In this document: positions 1-13,723 of the stretch, in pieces
Numbering within the stretch: the stretch's first letter is position 1
How the letters are laid out: each line of letters starts with the position of its first letter
Origin: Liolophura sinensis
Taxonomy: Eukaryota; Mollusca; Polyplacophora; Chitonida; Chitonidae
DNA length: 64,000 nt
Reading direction: 5' to 3'
Assembly: GCF_032854445.1 (NCBI RefSeq)
Contig: NC_088295.1
Coordinates: 40,659,385-40,723,384 of the forward strand
Position numbers and translations under genes: made by a program
The notes under the pieces: model-generated
Told to the model about the DNA's origin: nothing
Seen by the model: the letters and a program-made list of their open reading frames with translations, nothing else
The model's database searches: none

Positions 1-1189
1 CACAGTTTTATGCGGCTGACATCTTCATTGACACAAGCAAATCGTTTTAGCATCATTTTCATAATAATTTTATGCATAAATTCCACTGAAAATTAGTTCT
101 TTAAAGTCATAAATGTTGAAGATTTACAGAACTACATTTATTGTGTTTCTCCTGGGTCATGACGCTGCGAAAGGAAAACTTAAGTTTTGGAGATCAAAAA
201 TGTCATGTAAGGTCTTTATGTGCTTCTTAAAGTGTATATTTCCATGCACGTACCAAACTTTAGGTGAAATATCATATATTTATGTCCAAACTCTGAGGAC
301 ACTTTCTTAATAATCTTCTGGAAAGCAGTACATCTACAAGGTAGTGTCTAAAATCCAGTCAAATTCCAATAAATCCACATAAATTTTTTTGATTTTTAAG
401 CACATTTTGACTAACACGTAACTGGTCTGTTTTATGTTTCGGCATGAACTAAATACTTGTAATTAATGCCTACTGGCTCTTAACTTAGTTTAAGATATTT
501 TGTATCAGCTGAGTGGTACAGAAATAGATTCCGGGATCTGTTGTTATATTCAGTTACATTGGCATGTGACCTGAGATAGGCTTGACTGTGTAAAATACAC
601 CCAGAGCTTATTAGCATGTCCAGGTCAGCTAATTAAATGCTAATTAATGCAAATCAATTAACAGAAAATGTGTGAAATCCAAGGTTACTAGTGACAAGTG
701 ATATGCTGAGAAAAGTTTGGCATTTCACCCCCATTCATGGTTCTGAACTCTGGAGTGGTATTAGGACTCCAGTGCCAGTAATTTCTGCCTGGATGATAAA
801 AATCAATGCAAATTTCGGGCTGAGTAAGTCAGATTCCAATAGAAACCTTCCTGGCAGGTTTAGTGTAGCTTCAAAGAGATCAGTGGTATAAACCTCACTT
901 GACTGCACGTTAAGACGAGGTTTTAAACCCAATATTCTGGCAAGACAGATTCCATCGGGCTTGACTGTTGTTACTAGACCTAGTTTATACTTCATTCTCA
1001 TGTATGGATAACATGTTACTCCATGGCAGTTCAAAGCTGATTGGATAAATTGATAGCTGTATTTTTTTTGTTGTAATAAAAGGGCAAAATAAAGCCAAAA
1101 GTTGTTAATTCTTTTTATAAATGTAGTTTTAGCCTATTGAGTTTTTGAGATTGAATATTTCTAGATAACATCAGTTTGTTTAAAGAACT
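1..1189. other. No gene seen
   Basis: AT-rich sequence with short open frames lacking protein-like composition. No repeat recognised. Confidence 0.5.
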
Positions 1190-1550
1190 GCTTTGGTAAG
1201 AGCGTTCACCTCGAAATCGGGAGATCTGAGATTAAACCCAGGTCAGGTCATAGCAAAGAGTTCAAAGACAAGGACTTGGTACTTGTTGCTGCCTTCCTTG
1301 GCACTCCACACTGATGTTAGAGCAAGCAAGCAGGACTTGTTGACCCATTATCTGTATAATGTAACTGGGTGGGGTGTATTGTCTGGTGTCTTCAACATGA
1401 TACTTCAGTGACGGCAGCACTTCGGCAGCATGGACTCGCTGTGTCACAAGAAAATACAATATACATTCATGTCAAATGACTTGTCATCATCACATGACTG
1501 AAAAGTTGTTTAGTACTAGGTAAACCCAAGCATACATGTACATCATACGT
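1190..1550 (+). mobile_element. Family B SINE, copy 1
   Basis: tRNA-like head (TGGTAAGAGCG, GATTAAACCCAGG), body with GACTTGTTGACC and GGTGTATTGTCTGGTGTC, tail near CATGACTGAAAAGTTGTTTA. About 360 bp, parallel to the copy at 1693. Confidence 0.75.
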
Positions 1551-1692
1551 ATAAACATGTACGTATCTTGTCTAGATATACTCCACTGTTCAGAATGATT
1601 TAACGATTAAAACCCACTGTGACGTTAATCAAGACTGCTGTCATCAGGAAAAAGATGTAATTGTGGACTATATTCTGTATTAACATCGACCG

Positions 1693-2068
1693 TTTCAGTG
1701 GCTTAATGGTTAGAGCGTCCGCCTTGATGTGGGGAGACTTGGGATCAAACCCCGAGTTCACATATAGACTTTGTAAATGACACTTGTTGCTGCCGCGCTT
1801 GGCGCTCAGCACTCAGCACTGAGAGGTTAGAGCAAGGAAACAAGACTGGTTGACCTGGTGTCAGTATAATGTGACTGGGTGAGGTGTCATGTCTGGTGTC
1901 TCTGGCATAATATTTCACTGGTGGCAGATTTGGCGGAATGGACTCGCTGTGCCACAAGAAGACACAATATATGTACATACACCTAATGAGTCCTCATCGT
2001 CCTATGACTGAAAAATTGTTATGTACGACATAAAACCCCAAGCATTCATTCATTCACTCATTCATTGT
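1693..2068 (+). mobile_element. Family B SINE, copy 2, with polymerase III boxes
   Basis: A box TGGCTTAATGG and B box GGATCAAACCCC in the head, a body matching copy 1, and a tail of CATTCATTCATTCACTCATT. The better preserved of the two. Confidence 0.8.
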
Positions 2069-2069
2069 A

Positions 2070-4090
2070 TACTGACACTCTGTATAATACATGTATGCTG
2101 CTATAGATTTCTATATTGTGATAAGTATGTCACTGTTAACAATGACGGTATAGATGAAGATGTAATTGTGCAATGTATTTTACATGGACACTCTGTATAA
2201 TATTTCTTCATTGTCATAATTATGCCGCTGTGGTTGACTGTTGGGTTTGGAGAAGATTCCTTTGTTATTTCCCTTGTTTTGTGTAATTCTTTAGTTTGTG
2301 AAGTGAATTTATCTCTGGCTGATGTTGACCCAGTGTAAATGTTTGGTAGATGTGTATGGGCTGTAGTATGGATCAACGAGGTTGTGTTCATAAGAGCAAA
2401 CAAGAAGGTATACCCACGAGATACATTCTTTGTTCACATGGTATGTTATGCAGTGTATTAACAGAACCCATCTGTTGTGTACAGTATAACGGTAACAAAA
2501 AAGAAAGCTGAACTGAAAGCAAAATAATGATTTATTTGTCCATGGGATATGTCAGTAGGATTTTCATTGGATGGTAGGCTTGATGGTATAATGACAAGGG
2601 TTTTCGCTTTGCCTGCTGACCATCTGTATGTTGAAGACAGCTTCGTGACAGTGTTTTGCTTCCAACCAATTGCGCTCAGTATTTGATTAAGCAGGTTGTT
2701 TACACAAGGTTAAACAGGATTTATGAATTGGGATCTACGGACCACATAATGGTTACTAGTGTGAAGCACTACAACAGAATTCCCCTTTTTATTTACACAA
2801 TAAACTCAAACATTTATTTTTCTTTCAGTATTTTCATTTAGACGATTGGAAATACCATTTCATCTAAATAATATTGACATGGGCTTGGTTGATATCCTGC
2901 TAAAAGAAAAAAGAAAAAACATGAAAAATATTATTATTGGTATCTGGGATATGAGTGACCCACATCTGTGGGAAGTATGAACACAGCTCTGGATTTCTGT
3001 TGTCACTAATTGTGGCTAGTGAGGTGCATCTGTGGTGTTTCAGGAAATATGTAAGTCACTGTATATCATGATCTAAGGTCCTTATCATACTATTTGGTCT
3101 TTGTTCAAGGGTACATATATGTCTGGAGCTGTCACATGCTCATTAGCGTATTGCATTGTTTTACCAGGAACCTCAACCCTTTGATTACCCTAAATACTCA
3201 ACACACTGGACCACAGACATCTTTTGGTGTATTAGAGGACTGTTATCTGATGTGGACAGATTGTTTTATAGAAGTCTGTGTGAAGTTGTACACCTGCATA
3301 TACAACACATTTTTGTCGTTAAAACAGATTATTCTGAATTATTGTAAAATGTTTAGGCCATTATTAGTTTTTAAAATATAGTTTACTAATCAAATTTGTT
3401 AGGGATTTATGGTAGTGTATAAAGTTTTCATGTTTGAATTCACCGCCTGCTGACTAAAATTGTCGCTTCTTGTGAGGTTAATATTTATATGAAGTAGTTT
3501 CCTGGGAGTTGTGACTCCTCAGATGTCTTTAGCTTGGCATTCCAGTGAGGCAGCATTTATGAATACATCATCACTGAAATAAGTCTGCTACTGAGAGGTT
3601 TGTTGTAGTTGTAGAATTTCAGGGTAGACACTAGTACAATTATCAGCTGTAAATATGACAGCTGTTTAAATAGTTACATAGGCAGGATACAACATTACGC
3701 TTCCCTCAGTGTTACGGCCAAATAGGGTAGATGTTCCGTATTTAGTGACCTAAATTGATATAGCTTCACTTGTCATTAATCAAGTCGTTTTCAGGCAATG
3801 CCAGCAAATGCCATAGTAATATATGCATAAAAATTCAATTGATTGTGTCTAACTAAAAGCAGTGTACTTGATAGCAAAACTACGTGTTCTCTGAAGTACA
3901 TGTACTTTAGATTATGTCATAATTGCCTGTGTCAGAGTGACTGACATCTACTCAGTTACCCACATACATGACATACACTCTGTCTGTCATTGATCTGCAG
4001 TCACGATCCACAATCTTTTGGCTTCCCTGACTGTACATGTAAATTGTACTATTCCCAAACAACCATCAGCCAATTGTTAAACACCTAACT
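2070..4090. other. No gene seen
   Basis: Non-coding by eye. A diverged echo of 1620-1690 (AAAGATGTAATTGTG) occurs at about 2155-2175. Could hold introns of the possible gene ending near 6.7 kb. Confidence 0.45.
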
Positions 4091-4149
4091 GTGGAATGTA
4101 CTGTGATCTTATTACTTCATGTAATGATAAGTAATTGTGTCACACATCC

Positions 4150-4332
4150 ACAAACTTCTTTGGCAAAGAAGCAGTATTTGGCTGTAGAGAGTCTTTATGC
4201 CGGTGTCAACACCATGTGTGCTGGTGGATTTTTGCACAAGGTGAAAGCTGAAGTTAAGCGTCTTATTAGCATGCTATTACCATTTTATGAGGAGATTTTC
4301 AGTAGGGACTGGGAGCGCATGACCTTGTATCA
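4150..4332 (+). CDS. Possible penultimate exon of an unidentified gene
   Basis: The open frame YLAVESLYAGVNTMCAGGFL then HKVKAEVKRLISMLLPFYEE and IFSRDWERMTLYQ ends at a good donor (CAG followed by GTAACT near 4333). At 5940 an acceptor (CCATTTATTTCAG) would add V, N and a stop, and an AATAAA at 6667 could end the transcript. The 5' limit is uncertain (weak AG near 4169). No family recognised and no upstream exon found. Confidence 0.35.
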
Positions 4333-5014
4333 GGTAACTTGATCTCAGATTGAAATCACGGCGGGAGTCCCTGTGCAGAAATAGCTGACAGCCGTCTGTA
4401 GGTGGAGGGTTACCTGCATATCAGAGGTGTGTGTATTAACACCCTAATAAACCTTACCTAAATTCCTGAATAAGTATAACATAAAGCTCAATAACTGCAG
4501 TAATGAATGCTGTCTTTGGAGCTTTGGACATGCCTTAACCATATTTGCAGATAGGTTCATAGTGTTGCCTTGTCAAGGTTGCTAAACCAGGGCACAGGTT
4601 TCGAGAATTATCACGGGATTTTACAAATATTAGCATCGTCAGGTATGAGATTACACCCCAGTAGCCCTCAAGTCATATTGTGTCTTGTGAGGCTAGGTAT
4701 ATAACTATAGCATAGTCCCATAAGTGGGAATAGATCAACAGTTTGCCAGGCCATTGAGATTACTGCGATCTCTAATCTGTCATGATTTGGGCTCTTGACC
4801 TATTCTCAGGGGATGCCTTTAGGGGACAGCCTTTCTCGCATGATTGTGTCATGCTACACTATCTTGGCACCATCAGTGTTTATGTGCATCACCACAGTTT
4901 TATATTTATGTAATAACAGGGAATAATCATAGGCTTGTGTCATAGTCTAAAGTTTAAATCTGTCTGGTGCCATTTTTTCTCAGGTTTTAAATTGATGCAT
5001 ATTTGATTTATTTT

Positions 5015-5140
5015 ATATTTATTTGGTGTTTTACACCGTCCTCAAGAATATTTCATGTATACGACAGCCGCCAGCATTGTGGTGGGAGGAAACTGGGCAG
5101 AGCCCAAGGGAAAACCATGACCATCCACAGGTTGTGATGC
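5015..5140 (-). mobile_element. Family A SINE, 3' fragment
   Basis: Reverse copy starting TTTATTTGGTGTTTTACACC and running to the GGTTGTGGATGG-type block. Head lost. Confidence 0.8.
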
Positions 5141-5541
5141 GTATTTTATGTGAACACAAATAGTTTGCAAAATATAGAAATACCAATGTATTTTTTATCC
5201 TCAATAACATATCCTTATTTCGTCCTTCATCAGTTAAACATGAGGCTTCATAGCAACATCCTATTTCACAAAACTGTTTTTTTTTTTTTTATCATTCTTT
5301 GCCATGCATAAGAAGTTTATGAAGTGTGTGACTTTTACAAGGAGCACCCATAATGCACTAGCTTACTGAATTTACTGAACATAAGAAAATGTACAAAACT
5401 GAGCCCAAGAGCTTTAAAAAGTACCTTTGCTGGACACAGTGGTTTCTTCAGGACGCCATCTCTTACAAATCTTACTAATTTCACGTATACATGTAGTATA
5501 GTAAATTTTCTTAAAGTGTGGGGTAAGAAACAGTCAAATAA

Positions 5542-5805
5542 GGGGGCCTCCGTGGCTCAGTTGGTTAGCGCGCTAGTGCAACATAATGACCCAGGAGTCT
5601 CTCACCAATGCAGTCGCTGTGAGTTCAAGTCCAGCTCATGCTGGCTTTCTCTCCGGCCGTATGTGGGAAGGTCTGTCAGCTACATGCGGATGGTCGTGGG
5701 TTTCTCGCGGGTTCTGCCCGGTTTCCACCCACCATAATGCTGGCTGCCGTCGTATAAGTGAAATATTCTTGAGTACAGCGTAAAACACCAATCAAAAAAA
5801 AACAA
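5542..5805 (+). mobile_element. Family A SINE, full length
   Basis: Head GGCCTCCGTGGCTCAGTTGG (A box) and GAGTTCAAGTCC (B box), body CGTGGGTTTCTCGCGGGTTC, tail GTGAAATATTCTTGAGTACA with a short A-rich end. About 264 bp. A good reference copy for the family. Confidence 0.9.
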
Positions 5806-6666
5806 GTAAATCCTCACAAAAGCTATAAGTCATTATTTTTTAGTAAAGGTGACAGGTAATCACAGGTGACTGGTAAGTCTTCCTGATGCTAGCTAGGATT
5901 ACAGACCTCCAGAACTTTACACTTTTCCATTTATTTCAGGTTAACTGATACATTCATGGCATTGAGTGGTTTTCCACATGCATGAATACTGAATACAATA
6001 GAAGGACTGAGTTGGGAAACTTCAACCAATCATGAGCTGTGAAAAAGACTGCCGTGAAAGACGACTACCATTGCCTGACCTATCAAACACAATGGAACAG
6101 ATGAACCATGGCAAGATCTTGTGTCATGAGGTCTGTTTGACAGCCAAGCACCTTGAATACAAACTCTGGTATTGTTACCACTTTAATATGTAACCTGTTT
6201 GCTCATTGGGCAAGATATTTCTCAGTTTGTGTCATGAACTTTGAACCTTGACATTGTACATGCCTTGCTGGAAAATGTGGAAAAGCATTGGGATTGAATT
6301 CTATTAAAGTAAATGTAACTGTACCTAGCCGTGTAGACTTTCTGTTACTTTTCTGCGCTTATTTGAGTGTCATCTGAGAACTACATGTATTCTGTAAAAG
6401 TAAAGTAACATTTACTTTCATCTCTTAAATCGCTACTAAATCCAATACTAGAAGTTGAAAAGGGTTTCAAAACTTATGTGTTGATGTCAGGTCATATGTC
6501 TCTTTGTTTTTTCGAGGAAGAACAGGTTCATACTTTAAATAGGTGGAGAAAACCTGCTTTGAGTGAATTGTGTATTTGAGTCATAGTTGTGTGTTTTGTA
6601 TATTAATGACATCATGTTTTACATAGAACATCATCATCTGGCATTGTACAGAAGTCATTGTTAGTA

Positions 6667-6672
6667 ATAAAT
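6667..6672 (+). terminator. Possible poly(A) signal of the unidentified + strand gene
   Basis: AATAAA about 720 bp after the proposed terminal VN-stop exon at 5940. Confidence 0.3.
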
Positions 6673-7917
6673 GCTTATTTAAAAAGGTACCATATGGTTT
6701 TATTGTGATTTAATGTCCTGGAGTGATTTTTATTTGTTGTACCTCTTCCGCCTGATTTTCCCATGTAGAAACCTGACTGCTTGGGTGTGCCTGATACAAG
6801 TTGTAATATACACATACTTGATTACCAGGATGTGGGTTGATAGGTAAATTACTGTGTATAACCTAACATGTCATCCATGACAATCTAACTCATTATGCCT
6901 TATTCCAAGAGTTTCTGTTAATCTTTGAAAGGTATTTTGACATTTTCAAAGGTAAATAAAAGATTACTTCCGAGAAAAAAGTTTGTTTTTGCCTCTAAAA
7001 ATGCCTCGCCACAATATACCTGAAACATTGCCAATGTGGCATTAAGAGGCAGTGTCTTAGTGCACATACTGTAATTAATGATTCAGTGGAAAAACATGGA
7101 TTGAAAACACTTCTAAACAGCAATTATATCACATTTCAGTTTTCCCATCGATTCTCCACGTATGCCTCCACATGCGAAAGGCACTCTACTGTGAGGAACT
7201 GCTAACAAAAAACAATCAGACAATGAAATATACATGCAGGCAGCAAACCTGTCTTTTACAAATGACTCAAGCGTACAATTCTGTTTACAACAAAGAGTGA
7301 ACACCTGTATAAAACAATACAATACCATGTGCCATAATGTACTTTAATGCCATAAGAATAGGCTATGACACCTTCAGGCCTAGTGGTTTGCTTGCCATTA
7401 CTATGTGAGCAGTGTCTTGAGTTTTCTTGCTGTGATTCCTTTTCCTTCAGTATTTTTGGTTTCATTGTTTGCTGCTCCAGCTGTTTTGAGAACACAGACT
7501 TGGGTGAATGGATTCTTGGCCTGTTTTCAGACATATGATAATTTTGTGGATACAAGGATTTTCAGCTCACCTGCATGAAGTACAGGCGTAGCTTATGCCG
7601 GCGCTGGCATCAAAAGACAGGTAAAACAGTATTAAGGTAAATGTTACGGGTGGTATCAAAGGTGTCGAGAATCATTTCTGATTGGCTGGTGTGAGACATA
7701 GTCAGGCTGTGTTTTGCCGAAGATGAATTTTAGGTATGGTACATGTATGCAAGCGTGACCAAGGCTGCAAAATTTAACCCGGGTAACCCTATCTCAACTG
7801 TCAACCAGTTACCCTCCATTCTGTATCCCTTTACAAGCACAGAATGTCTTGATCTCTGGTTGTGCACACCTTTGAGGAATAATAAGACAAGCCGGATGTT
7901 GCGTCTTTCATGTCCCA

Positions 7918-8232
7918 TGTGCACATTAATTATAATAAATTACAAAAATTCATGACTGAGCTTCTTGTGTATTGTTACCAGTGTTAAGATAAATGTTAAC
8001 GTTGGTACTTGTATCTCAAAAAGTACTGCTTTTATTGAGTTCATACTGTGCATAAATATGAAGCACAGTAACAAGGCAGGGATGTTCCATTGTGGATGCT
8101 CTGTGTGCATACTAATTACCATAAATTACAACATTGAGGACTTAGCACCTTGTGTATTGGAGTCAATGTTAAGATAAACATTACAGTTTACATACATGTA
8201 AAGTACTGTAACATGGGAATATTCCATTGTCA
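7918..8232 (+). repeat. Tandem duplication, period about 186 bp
   Basis: GTGCACATTAATTATAATAA at 7918 recurs as GTGCATACTAATTACCATAA near 8104. TTGTGTATTG, GTTAAGATAAA and AAAGTACTG blocks follow in both. The second unit runs into the family A SINE. Confidence 0.7.
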
Positions 8233-8237
8233 CTGGC

Positions 8238-8438
8238 CTCTCACCATTGCAGTCGCTGTGAATTCAAGTCCAGCTGATGTTGTCTTCCGCTGCAGCCGCA
8301 CGTGGAAAAGCCTACCAGCAATGTCCAGATGGCCTCTCAAGCTCTGCCCAGTTTCTTCCCACCATAATACTGGCTGCCATCTTATAAGTGAAATATTCTT
8401 GAGTATGGCATAAAACACCAATCAAATAAATAAAATTG
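8238..8438 (+). mobile_element. Family A SINE, 5' truncated
   Basis: Starts in the B-box region (GAATTCAAGTCCAGCTGATG) and keeps the body and tail, ending AATCAAATAAATAAA. Confidence 0.85.
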
Positions 8439-11400
8439 CAATGAAGCCAGTGTTTCCAAGGCTTAATATTGTCGTTTTTCCGAGTGCAACAGAAACACTA
8501 CATTTGATTCTGTTGTATTTGTGTTGACATGCTCCTTGTGAATTTTAGAGGCTCTGTTAACCCCAATAATTTTGTTGGCACATGAAAACCGAATTACAGT
8601 AATGTTTTATAAACATGTTAGCATCGCAGTTCGTCGAGGTTTGCTGGTCCCCCGCTGGGGTAAATGACATTCATAAGCCAAATGCATATGACGTCGCCCA
8701 CTGTTCTTTCATAGCTATATATACAAGACAGCTGTATAAAGTTCTTATCCCCCACTGCTGTCATTGTTATTGGTCAACTCTATCGGTGATTTATTGGCTT
8801 TGCTTTTGTCAAAATGAACCAGAAATCCTTGCTGTGAGGCTGCAATTGGGAACTAGTCAGCCAGGTGAATTTGAGAATGCCTTGTATTGAGTTCTGGCTG
8901 ATTTGTGTTGATGAATCACTTATTGATAAGCCAGAGTGCTCATTGACAAGCGGTAATTTTTTTCTCTGTAAGCTGTGGTGCACATATATACCTTGAATGC
9001 ACACTGTTTGGCATCGTAACACAAGGGTCGTGATTGGGGGTATGTTATTTTTTATTGTATTTTTAATATGTTTAGAGGCATTAAAATAGCCACGCATAAA
9101 CAAAGAAAACAAATGGTCACTACTTGTGGTATGGAAATTTGTTGTTTCATTGCAAAAATTTTAATACAGGAACAAGCCTCCATTCTTTTACAATTTTAAA
9201 CAGTTTGCTATTGAACCCACCCATCTTGACCCTCAGATGTCTTTCCCATGCCACGCAAGCCTTTCAGCATGTATATATCAGAATTAAGTGCAAAAGTACT
9301 AAGAAAATTGTTCATTCACATCCAGCATTCTGAGGAGACCTATGTTTCATCTACACTCCATCAACGTTATTTTTAATCGTTTAAGGTGTTCTTTAAAACC
9401 ATCGGTTAATACACGTAGCGCTTTAATAGGAACCATTTGTAACAAAGACGCTTTGTACACCGAATAGTGCAATAGTCGAAATTACTCGAAAATATTTGAC
9501 CCAATATGTATCCAGTCTACTCTGGAATTGCCTCGTGTCCACATGTATTTTTTCATCTTTTTCACAAAATCAGTGTTCATCACTCGATTCTAGAACAGTT
9601 TTACGAAGAGCAACCATTTACAAGTATGCACACGTAATAGGATAAAACAAACGTTTGCGGTAGGAACCAGTGTTCACTTGTAGCGATGATGTATCCTGAG
9701 CGTGAATTCACGTTGAGATTGGAATTTCGCGCTCCTTTATTTTCACATTTTCATGGATTTCTGAGTTTATGTATCTGTAGGTAAAACGTACTCAAGACCA
9801 GTTGTTCTTGTGGGGTATTACACCGTGTGTTCGTATCCACTTCCCACCCTCTGAGGAACGTCGCTGGTGATGTTCTGCCTTTAGTGTAAACTATAATCTG
9901 AACGGTACACATTATTCTCCAGCATAGTGATAATGTTTAAGTGTGTTCTTCGTATTTTAACAGATATTTGTTTCTGGACGGGTTTTACCGTCTGTCTTTG
10001 GGTTTAATGTTGGAAGTTTTCATTTTCATATCGAAAACCAATGGCTGGTTCATGGTTCTGATATCTTTGGTCACAATGTCTGTGCCATATAATGCTTAAG
10101 TGATTTTCATTTAATGTGTTCGCTGTAAATAATGTTCAGAAATCAAAACACCGCCACTGTATAACTGGTTCTTTTTCTAAACTGGGTATTCTATAACGTA
10201 TACCATACAGCAGGTGTAACATTTCCCACTGGCATATTGTACATGTTAAAATAAAAGGAAGCCACCTGCTCTATGTATGAAGTATTACATATCATATCTT
10301 GATGCTTCACGTAAAATAATCAAAGAAACAGGTTTCTCGTTATGCTGACCTTTATTATAAAACACTTGTGCTTAATGATTAATTTGGTGTCTTAAGGAGA
10401 GCCTCCATATTATCTTGTATAGCAAGACATGGATATTTCACAACTACTTAATACACATTGGCATATGAATTTGTCAGATGATTCCATTTACCATTTCCCC
10501 AATGGCATGGCCAGGGTAGCCTATATGCACATGATAATTTGCCAAAAACGCCAACTGAATACACCTTAATTGCTCGTGAACTAATACTTGAACATGTGAT
10601 TTAGGCATCAGAAACTGGATAACCCGTATGGAATATCAGCCGTATCTTTCTATCGTCATTGCAAGAAACCTGCTGCATTTCTTTTGCATAATACCTTGCA
10701 TGTTGTCTGATATTATGCCTTGCTGTATTTCAAAAACCTTTTATATTGCCATATGTAAAAACGCCGACGATACAGTGTTGGCTTCCTCAACGTCTGTAGA
10801 CAAACAATTTTGCAATCCAGTCTTGCAAAACACCACCGTAGACTTGACAATTTATTCTCAAAAGCCATTAATGGAAAACTGGTATCTTGTACGCATTTAA
10901 ACCCCTTCAAAGTACACAGTATGGAATCTATAAATGGCTATGCAGATACAGCCTGCTGTGAAGATTCAATAAAGATTTTGTGCCTTATCTGACTCCTATG
11001 TTAATGTCTTTATTGAAAGCGTTTATTAAAACAGACAACGACCTTGAAAGTAGCTGCGTACTGTATGCACAGTAAAACCTCACTTCGCCTCCTATCGCTT
11101 GTCAGATGTTATTGATCGCCATTAGAATTTCACTAGGACTACCCTGAGGGGCATTTGGGGAGTACATGTGGCAACTCGCTGGGTGCACTCTACCTGTATG
11201 ACTTTTAAGGCAGGTAGAGGTGTTATTACGGTGTCATATTGATCTTGTCTCCGCCTTATCTGCCGTCTACACATGCACACACCGTGTTAGCCACGCGACT
11301 AGAGATCAGTAAGCTTGCCATTAACATGCCTTATATAGGTACGACACACTTTCATATCAGAAATATGCTAAAGGGGGATTCCGTAATTGTACAATTCACA

Positions 11401-11458
11401 GATGTCAATGTGATCCAGCTTATGACATAATCAAAATGATATGGCTCAAAGACACAGA

Positions 11459-11590
11459 ACTGCGGATGGTGGTGGGTTTCCCAGGGGCTCTGCCCGGTTT
11501 CCTCACACCATCACGCTGGCCACCGTCGTGTTAGTGACATATCCTTGAGTACTGGGTAAACACCAGCCAAATAAATTAATAAATAAATAC
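11459..11590 (+). mobile_element. Family A SINE, 3' fragment
   Basis: GGTTTCCCAGGGGCTCTGCC through TCCTTGAGTACTGGGTAAAC and an AAATAAAT tail. Confidence 0.8.
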
Positions 11591-11721
11591 CGGTACCATA
11601 CACTGACATCATGGAAATTGCTGAGCGGTCAAATGGCCCAGCTCATGAACAATTTGAGATCATGGGCGGTATGCTCATTTTGGTTGGGTGAAGAATGGAT
11701 TCCTTGCTTAGTTAGTATATT

Positions 11722-11905
11722 GCTTGTTGTTTAACGCCGTACTCAAAAATGTTTAACTTATGTATGATAATTGCCAGGTTTATGGGTGTGAGGGTGTAAA
11801 CCACAGACCTTTTCGGCTAGTTATCTACGACCTTTATCCACATGTGACATGCGCCATATTGGTGGAAGGCAGCGAACGTCATACATGACCACACAAGAGA
11901 TCGCC
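11722..11905 (-). mobile_element. Repeat fragment related to families A and D
   Basis: GTTTAACGCCGTACTCAAAA then a body with CCAGGTTTATGGGTG, GTAAACCACAGACC and CATATTGGTGGAAGGC. It shares the 3' tail with family A but has a different body, which suggests a shared LINE partner. Confidence 0.55.
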
Positions 11906-12104
11906 ATCTACCGCTTTACGCCTCGAGGCTTTGAGAACAATGCAAGCAGAAGAATCTCGAAGGTTCACCACCCATGATTGGGACTGAAGCTTTTTTTTCC
12001 GTTTGACCTAGTCATAATTGAAAGGAAACTTATGCCAAACCTTTCATCATTTAAATGCCAGTTACACTCTTAAATATGCATTTACTCTTTCATACTGTCA
12101 TACA

Positions 12105-12355
12105 GTCAAAAACCTCAAGAATCTCAAGAACAGCGTTCAACACAATCCACCAAAAAGCTAAGAAAGTATATAAAGTAAAAAAAAAACAAGCAAATTAGGT
12201 CGGCAGTTATCTTGTTTATTTTCAAATCAGGGCATTCAAAACTATGTATACCAACCATAAGGACTTTCCAGGTGAACCATCCCAAGAATTTCAAGAAGAC
12301 CAAGCCGTCAAGAAAATAAGAAAGTATAGAAAGTAAAAAAAACAAATTAGGACGG
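12105..12355 (+). repeat. Diverged direct repeat, about 80 bp twice
   Basis: Both halves contain a CAAGAA-rich block followed by TAAGAAAGTATA and AAGTAAAAAAAACAA, with AAATTAGG after it. Confidence 0.55.
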
Positions 12356-13723
12356 AGTCATGTAAAGAGACGCAGTCAACAGTTGCCAAGCGATGCCGGA
12401 AGGAATGTTCTAGACTCGAGAATTTAATTAGTTTGAAAATTGTATATCATGCATGCTTGCTTATAAGTTGTCGGTAATCAAAAATATGTATTTCAGATGC
12501 GCTTAGACAGCAACTGCAAAAAGCGAGAATTTTACCTTGTGTTTTTGGGCATGTATAGACTATAATTTGGACAGTTTAATTTGAGTATAACAAGTGCCCT
12601 TCCTCACACCTGACACTGGGGCCAGGCAGACGCTGGTGACGTAAGCAACTGTCAATTTCCTAATACATCAGCAGCAGCCTGTTATAAACCACAATCTGTA
12701 TGCCTATGTGTGATCTTGCGTTTTCCTCAGATTGATGTACCGTGTGAATGACCTAAATATGTATGATTAATTACTGGGGAAACCTCAATATGGTCGAGTC
12801 ACAACCAATGTGATAAACCGGTAACTCAAATGGCATAGGCCTAACTCAGATCTCTCAGTGCTTCTAGATTTGTATTTACAATAATTTGCCTATCTGCAGG
12901 AAATCTATACCCTTTGTATTTTATACAAACTCTATATGTGTGAATGAGTATGATATTCAGCTTTGAGCTTATAAATAGGGACATATTACGACATTTCAGT
13001 GTTACCGAACTTTCTACTACACAGATGGTTAACAGTCCAACGTCAAAGGTAGACACGGTCATTAAACACGCACCGCATAACTTGTTTCTTATCGCGATGG
13101 TTAGATCCCCTTGGACTTTGAAACGACGTAGGGGTAAAAGTTGCCTATGTTCATTCGTTGTTGGTCGTTTAAGACGTCACAGTAACTGTTATCTTTTAAC
13201 GTGGACCACTTTGGCGTCACAAAGGGAGATGATCTATGGACATTTTCTGTACAACGTTAAACTGGACTAAAGACTTATGTTGAAATTTGCTTAAAAGAAA
13301 AGACAACACTAGACAAAATGTGTTTGTGGAATGATAAAGTATCCCAATGGAAGTTTAAAAGCACATCTCTTTAGTTGTGTGAAGTCAAAAATCGAGACAT
13401 CGCAGATCAAAGTAAGTGAATTTGCGCACGTTGGGAAAATCGACACCGCCGTCATATTATCAGTTTTAACCAATCATGCGAACCACAGCTGTTTCCGCTA
13501 ACGTCAAGAGAACTTTTTTTTTGCCTTTTAACCATATGACTGTGGGGTATAGAAGTGACGGAAATCATGTTTCCGGTTTCTGTAAAATGGCGTTTTATAC
13601 GGCTTAAGTGTTCCAGACTAAAACTTGATGTATAGGGTTACCCAGCACGTCAGAACCAATTTAACTTCTGAGAGTGTATGGGCCCGGTATCCACCCCTCT
13701 TCCTAAATAACAATAGGGGTATG

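Larger units (their letters stand above)
8440..13720. other. Non-coding stretch with two repeat fragments
   Basis: Apart from the SINE at 11459, the repeat at 11722 and the direct repeat at 12105, no gene, RNA or structured repeat was recognised. It may include intergenic DNA downstream of FoxJ1. Confidence 0.5.

Noticed and set aside
5542-5625. tRNA gene
   Set aside because: Polymerase III boxes are present but no complete cloverleaf; the head belongs to a SINE.
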